DNA of 64,000 nt from Isoetes taiwanensis (taxonomy: Eukaryota > Streptophyta > Lycopodiopsida > Isoetales > Isoetaceae). Below the pieces are notes generated by a model, which was given only the letters and a program-made list of their open reading frames with translations, did not search any database and had not been told where the DNA came from. The translations under genes were made by a program, and so were the position numbers. The stretch is taken from positions 15,125,468-15,189,467 of the forward strand of contig JAJEKV010000005.1 in NCBI GenBank assembly GCA_021234155.1, in the 5' to 3' direction. Of the stretch, positions 59,541-64,000 are shown in pieces (the first letter of the stretch is position 1; each line of letters starts with the position of its first letter).

Positions 59541-60129
59541 CAGCATGTGCTAATGGAAATATTCAGTCGCCATTGATTCCAAAAACTACCGCAGACTTTG
59601 TTTGAGCTTATATACTAAAAATAGATAGATTGGCTGATCATTTTCAACGAACATTGTGAAAGTACAATAATATATTTTCATTTGCATCAAGTATAAAATT
59701 GATGAGATTGGCAAAATGCTATTGGTGGATATATACTTTTAGCGCCATAAGATGAGAACACTCCCTTTGCCACCGTATGGGCATCAAGAGCATGCAAAAT
59801 TTGCAATGCATATGCATCATATGGTGACATTACGTGCTGAATCCGAGGATGTCCATTTTACGGATTGAGGCAAGAAGTAGCAAATGGCCGACCTTATAGT
59901 AGAGCACAATCCATTTGTTAGCATATTTGAGTAGCGCACGCATTATGCGCTCATCCAACCATGGATATCCGCTTATGCATACCTTCTTGCAACGCATGTA
60001 AATCCCCGTGAGGTGGCAATATAGTGCTTCAAATCATAAAATGTGGTGGTTGTCTTAATGCTTATTGATGATAAGCCCGGCGACTCCGGCCGAGGACATT
60101 ATTGTACACTCTAAGGATGGTGGCGCTAT
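59541..60129. other. No gene recognised
   Basis: AT-rich sequence with only short unsupported frames. Scattered GCATATGCAT-like palindromes occur at about 59805-59820. Confidence 0.5.
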
Positions 60130-60690
60130 AGATGCATATCACTCATCCTATGATCCATTGCACTTTGTGTTTACTTCTTCCTACTTCTGCATGTACGGGA
60201 TGGCATCTTAAAAATACCATGGACAGAGTGGTGCAAAAAGGAAGTAACTATTATGGAGTACCGCTAGATATCACCTATTCACGCCACGTGGTATGCATCT
60301 CCCCTTCACATGTATTGGCCAAATTGTTTCAAGAATACATATGTGATATAAGCCCATAAGATGGAACGAGAAAGACTACAATTTATTATGCTGAATCAAA
60401 GACATTATTTGAAAAGACATGTTGCAGGTATTCTACCCCCTCAAGGAGATGATGCAAGTGCTAATGGCCTAAAAGTTGTGTTACTATCCTCACATGTGGG
60501 AGATCCGAGATACAATGGTATCAGATGCCATATCTATTGTTCGTGAATCCTAAGGTGCCGCATCTCTTATATAACCAAGGATCACAATGCAAATTTGGGC
60601 AGATCATGAGAGACTATTATATGGCCAACGCCAAGTGATCTAATTGCAGTTAGTGGCTGTATATTTCATATGAATAGAATAGAATAGAAT
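60130..60690 (+). mobile_element. Helitron helicase-like (N) domain relic
   Basis: The plus frame 60361-60546 reads RLQFIMLNQRHYLKRHVAGI, then ANGLKVVLLSSHVGDPRYN, corresponding to the .LPSS..G.PR(Y/F)M motif of the Helitron_like_N domain. After a frame change, DAISIVRE..GAASL, ITMQIWADHERLLYGQ and PSDLIAV.G.FHM follow the family order (DA.AIV...G.P..FIT.T.NP.W.EI...RPD...R.F). It ends at GAATAGAATAGAATAG at about 60676, a motif also found at 49061 near the 47.6-49.6 kb Helitron part. Both parts are on the plus strand and in the correct order. Confidence 0.65.
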
Positions 60691-63420
60691 GTAATAGTTT
60701 TTAACGCCCACTTCGAGACCAATAGTCATGGGACCTATATATAACGGGCTAGTACAATTATTACTACTAGATTAAAAACCCCTCACAAGGGTTTTCAAGG
60801 GATGAAAGTAAAGGAGCTGTAGATTTGATAACTAATCATGGTATACTCTACCGCATAATTGCAAAAGTCTATGCTATTGAGTCTTAAGAGAGGCTTGCCA
60901 CATGTACATTTGTTGACTATGTTGATCAGTGACAAAACCCTTCACAATCAAGAGATTGACTCAAATTAATGTAGCATTATAATGTGGGTTTTTTTTTTCC
61001 TGCTTTTGTAATCAAGTTTAAGGTTTCTATATGATTGCGTTTTATTCATCCGTGTGTACTAAATAGTATTTCTAGAGTGCACTTTTTTCTTAGCCGCTGA
61101 TTTTAGAAAAGGCAAATCCCGTGGTGGTAATTTCTTTGTGGTGGGTGCGAATATCCTCCCATTATTTTTAGGGTTGTTTTAGGCTGTGTGGATTAGGGCT
61201 ATAATTGAGATCTTAGTTGAATGTCAGCAGGATGGGACCTTTGAGGCCCGTGTTGATGCTGTAAACTCTCCAAGCAGGCTATGTATGTTTATGGCCCCAA
61301 GATGATGTACCGCAGATGATGGCATAGATACACGCGAAGATACGCTAGTCATGGTATGAAAAGCCTCTAGTAGATGTAGGTCAATCTTTTGGATTCTAAG
61401 TGGGTACGCCTTCCATACTCCGTCTGTGCCTCTGGCCGACCTGTTACTTTCTTTGTCTTTCCGGAATGCTGCACCAGCTGCAGATGATCGGTGATCATGG
61501 GATTTACGTACCCATGGTTTGGTGCTTTGTGAGGCCTTCCGGTGTCTAGCCTATAAGTGGCATACAAGGGTAGAAATGTACCTTATAAGATGGAAGCTTT
61601 ATGTGCCGACCTACCTTTGGGTGAAAGGTCTTGGGGAAAGCGTGAAAGGAGAGTCGGCTTTGTTTCTCGCAATTACATGGATCTCGATCTCATGAATCGG
61701 CATCAAGATGCCCAGAGCTATGTTCCTTGTGTGCCAGCCTCGCGGGGGGGAGTCGATTCGCTTGAACTCAAGGTTGCATGGCGAAGTTAATCCACCGCTT
61801 CGCTGTCCATGTGGATTGTGACCATATTTCTCTCTTTGTGGTCCTCCTCGTGGACTAAATGTGTGGACTAGCCGCTCGGCCAAGTGCCGCTTTTAATGAG
61901 AGATCGCTTATGTATGTTTATGGCCCCAAGATGATGTTGAGCCGGCCGGGTGTTCCAATGCTAGGTGTTCCAACAAAAATTCCCTGGGTGGAAAAATAAT
62001 ATTGGAGTAAAATGCACTGGATTTCCTGTTCTCGCCCAAGTTGCTCTTGCTGTTGAACGCATTTGTACAAGTTCAACTCACCTTGTGTGTACCGCGGTGG
62101 GCTTACATTCATGCCCCGGCCTCGGTTATGCATCAGAGGTAATCGTAGTTGGGATGCATTGTAGTTCTTTGAGAGTAACTCCCTACCCATGCTACCAACT
62201 TTTATGCAAAAGTTAAGTGTTTTACATTAGATGTTAGATCAAAAACATAATGATCTTATTGAGCGCATCACAACAAAATTAGAGCTTTAAGTGAAAACTC
62301 GTGAGGCGCCAAGTAAAGCTTTCCCCACAGCATCAAGCAAGAAAATGGTGCGGCCGGTTTCAACATCCGTCAGTATTTTGGGGGTTGATTTGTATTGAAG
62401 TTTGCTCGTGTTATAGCACGCAGGCAAAAGCCACAAAATGCGCCGTAACTAGTTCGGCCATCCTAACACCGGGCCGCTCACTTACTCAAGGACTTGGTGG
62501 TGGCCAATGTTGAAGGACATTCCTACTAGAGTGAAGTTCTTCATATACCTATTGATGCGGGAGTGCATGATGCCATGGCATTGGCTCACTTAACCTGTGT
62601 GGTACACAGCCATGCAATTGGAATTGGTTCAAATGCATGTAATATTGTAAAACTCTAGAAATTGCAATAACCCCATGCCACTGGGTGTAATGCGTGCTGG
62701 AATGTCAGTTTTGTTAGATGTGCCGGAGGAGTCATTCACCCTGTAATATGTGTGTCGATAATCGCATGTATGGGTAGCTTGAGAATCTCTCCGGCAGCTT
62801 CTTGCATGAAAATTTGAAGGAAGTTTTTGGTCCAACATTGTATATATATCGCAGTATGTATATATACTTCCTTTCAACGAGATGGAATAGCCGTGAATAT
62901 ATAAAAAATGGAAAAGTGGTTGAATTTTAACCCATTCTCGAAAGCGTAGAAAGTGCTTCAAACTTATAATGAATGCCACGCCAAATTGTCAACAACTTTT
63001 CTGCTAAAATCAAGTATCTTTTGGCATAGGACAAAGCGTAGTGGTGATTCCGATCCACATCATTCCATATTTATTGGAGATCTTGCACCGTGATGTTATT
63101 GTGTTATGTGCTTCGAAACAACCATTAGGATTGCCCAACTTTTGTTATAAAACTACCGCGGGATATCACATAATTGTGGTTTTTCTAGAGAAGAATTCAA
63201 GTAATCTTGGCAAAATGTGGATGATTTATAAATCATATCTTGTTTTTGATCCTATGAATATTCCTTATTTGTGGATACAAAGACATGTTACCATATGCAC
63301 TAGCATATGCATATGCAGGACAATGTGCGCTTTACAATAGAAGGGTATTTATTTTGATAGTTGATTTTCTTGAACTAGTGGTACCGGCAGGTAGTTAGGT
63401 CCGGCGGGCCCGTGTAAATT
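60690..63420. other. No gene recognised; direct repeat and dispersed module
   Basis: TGTATGTTTATGGCCCCAAG plus ATGATGT occurs at about 61281 and 61913. A GGGTTTT/AAAACCCC hairpin lies at 60776-60797. The dispersed GAGTGCAC module has a weak copy at 61000-61120. Frames at 61557-61790, 61965-62216 and 63041-63340 are open but are not recognised and have no supporting splice or promoter signal. Confidence 0.45.
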
Positions 63421-63425
63421 TTTTA

Positions 63426-63880
63426 ATATAACACCAACACACAACTACTATAAACATTATTAACACAAACCATTACTTAACATATTTTAATTAAAACCCC
63501 TTAAACCCCTCTTTGCCTGGGTGCATATTCACACGGGGCCATGAATGAGCCCTAAAAAAATATATTTACAATACATGTATAAATAAATAATCATTAAGTA
63601 TATACTCAAACCTTATAGTATTTTACAAATCTCAATATACAAGATATAAAAACTTGTACATGCATACCCCACAAACGCAGATCGCTATGTAACGGGTCCG
63701 TATCAAGGAACAAAGGCCAAATATGCCCATCCGACAGCTCTCGATGCCCTGAGTAACCCCCTCGTGGTGAATATGCAAATCAAACCAAAGGGGTTTAAGG
63801 GGTTTTAATTAAAATGCGGTTAAATGCAACGGCTTAGTTAATAATGTTTATAGTAGTTGTGTGTTGTGTGTTTTCTTAGT
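63426..63880. mobile_element. Fold-back MITE, copy 2
   Basis: The left arm (ACACACAACTACTATAAACA ... GGTGCATATTCACACGGGG, 63432-63538) pairs with the right arm (GTGAATATGCAAATC ... TTTATAGTAGTTGTGTGTTG, 63765-63868). It shares arm sequence with the element at 46848-47418, including CCTTAAACCCC/GGGGTTTAAGG and the CATATTCACACGGGG inner end. It is more diverged, and the spacer is unrelated or decayed. Confidence 0.75.
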
Positions 63881-64000
63881 GTTTTTGCACGCTTTTCATT
63901 AAGGTTTTACTACTTGATGTGATGCTCAATGGATTTACTAATGCTGCATATCTAGAGTGCACCATTTCTCGAGCCATTGATTTTAGCCTTTTTTTCCAAA
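63870..64000 (+). repeat. Dispersed repeat module, copy 3
   Basis: TCTAGAGTGCACCATTTCTC preceded by GTTTTTGCACGCTTTTCATT matches 45781-45910 at about 85 percent and runs off the window edge at GATTTTAGCCTTTTTTTCC. It begins directly at the right arm of MITE copy 2. Confidence 0.65.

Noticed and set aside
61557-61883. Opposing frames at 61.6-61.9 kb as a gene
   Set aside because: Both strands open, no domain, flanked by a direct repeat; not supported.

Overview
The window looks like nuclear DNA from a land plant with a large, transposon-rich genome. A plant-specific LOB-domain exon, a protein with a chloroplast transit and twin-arginine lumen leader, a COG4 gene with plant-like sequence, GT-AG introns and a plant-type hybrid histidine kinase relic all point that way. 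The mix of LINEs, pogo-like, Helitron and CACTA relics would suit a fern, lycophyte or gymnosperm, but that narrower placement is inference.

Layout. 0-0.5 kb: 3' exon of a LOB-domain gene (-). 0.75-2.7 kb: LINE reverse-transcriptase relic (family 2, -). 4.5-6.1 kb: a membrane-protein-like fragment and a LINE zinc-knuckle relic. 6.35-7.63 kb: a well-supported five-exon gene (-) for a 201-aa DUF4602/C1orf131-like ribosome-assembly protein. 8.67-9.37 kb: a linker-histone-like reading frame (+) with a TATA box but no usable ATG. 10.3-16.4 kb: three tandem units derived from a pogo/Tigger-like DNA transposon, the first invaded by a LINE. 16.6-25 kb: repeated insertions of LINE family 1, all on the minus strand, including two that carry only ORF1 followed directly by the shared 3' tail; one of these sits inside the receiver domain of a dead histidine kinase gene. 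25-31.1 kb: LINE family 2 copies (one -, two +). 31.1-32.35 kb: a DNA element with about 265-bp inverted termini.

33.9-39.3 kb is the clearest genic island: a three-or-more-exon thylakoid-targeted protein and a two-exon COG4 gene (754 aa), both on the minus strand. 40.2-41.7 kb has a small minisatellite ORF and no recognised gene. 42-45.7 kb holds a LINE family 2 ORF1 followed by a 2.4-kb palindrome made from the LINE ORF1-end/endonuclease segment. 45.8-49.6 kb: tandem repeats, a fold-back MITE and the N-terminal part of a Helitron protein. 49.6-54.8 kb: a second, larger imperfect palindrome encoding an unrecognised protein in both arms. 56-57.4 kb: candidate exons of an unidentified minus-strand gene. 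59.1-59.5 kb: a CACTA-like terminus. 60.1-60.7 kb: a Helitron helicase-like fragment. 63.4-64 kb: a second MITE copy.

Only COG4, the DUF4602-like gene and the thylakoid protein look like intact genes; they do not form a functional cluster. The rest is layered transposon history. The most unusual features are the two large palindromes and the ORF1-only LINE derivatives.
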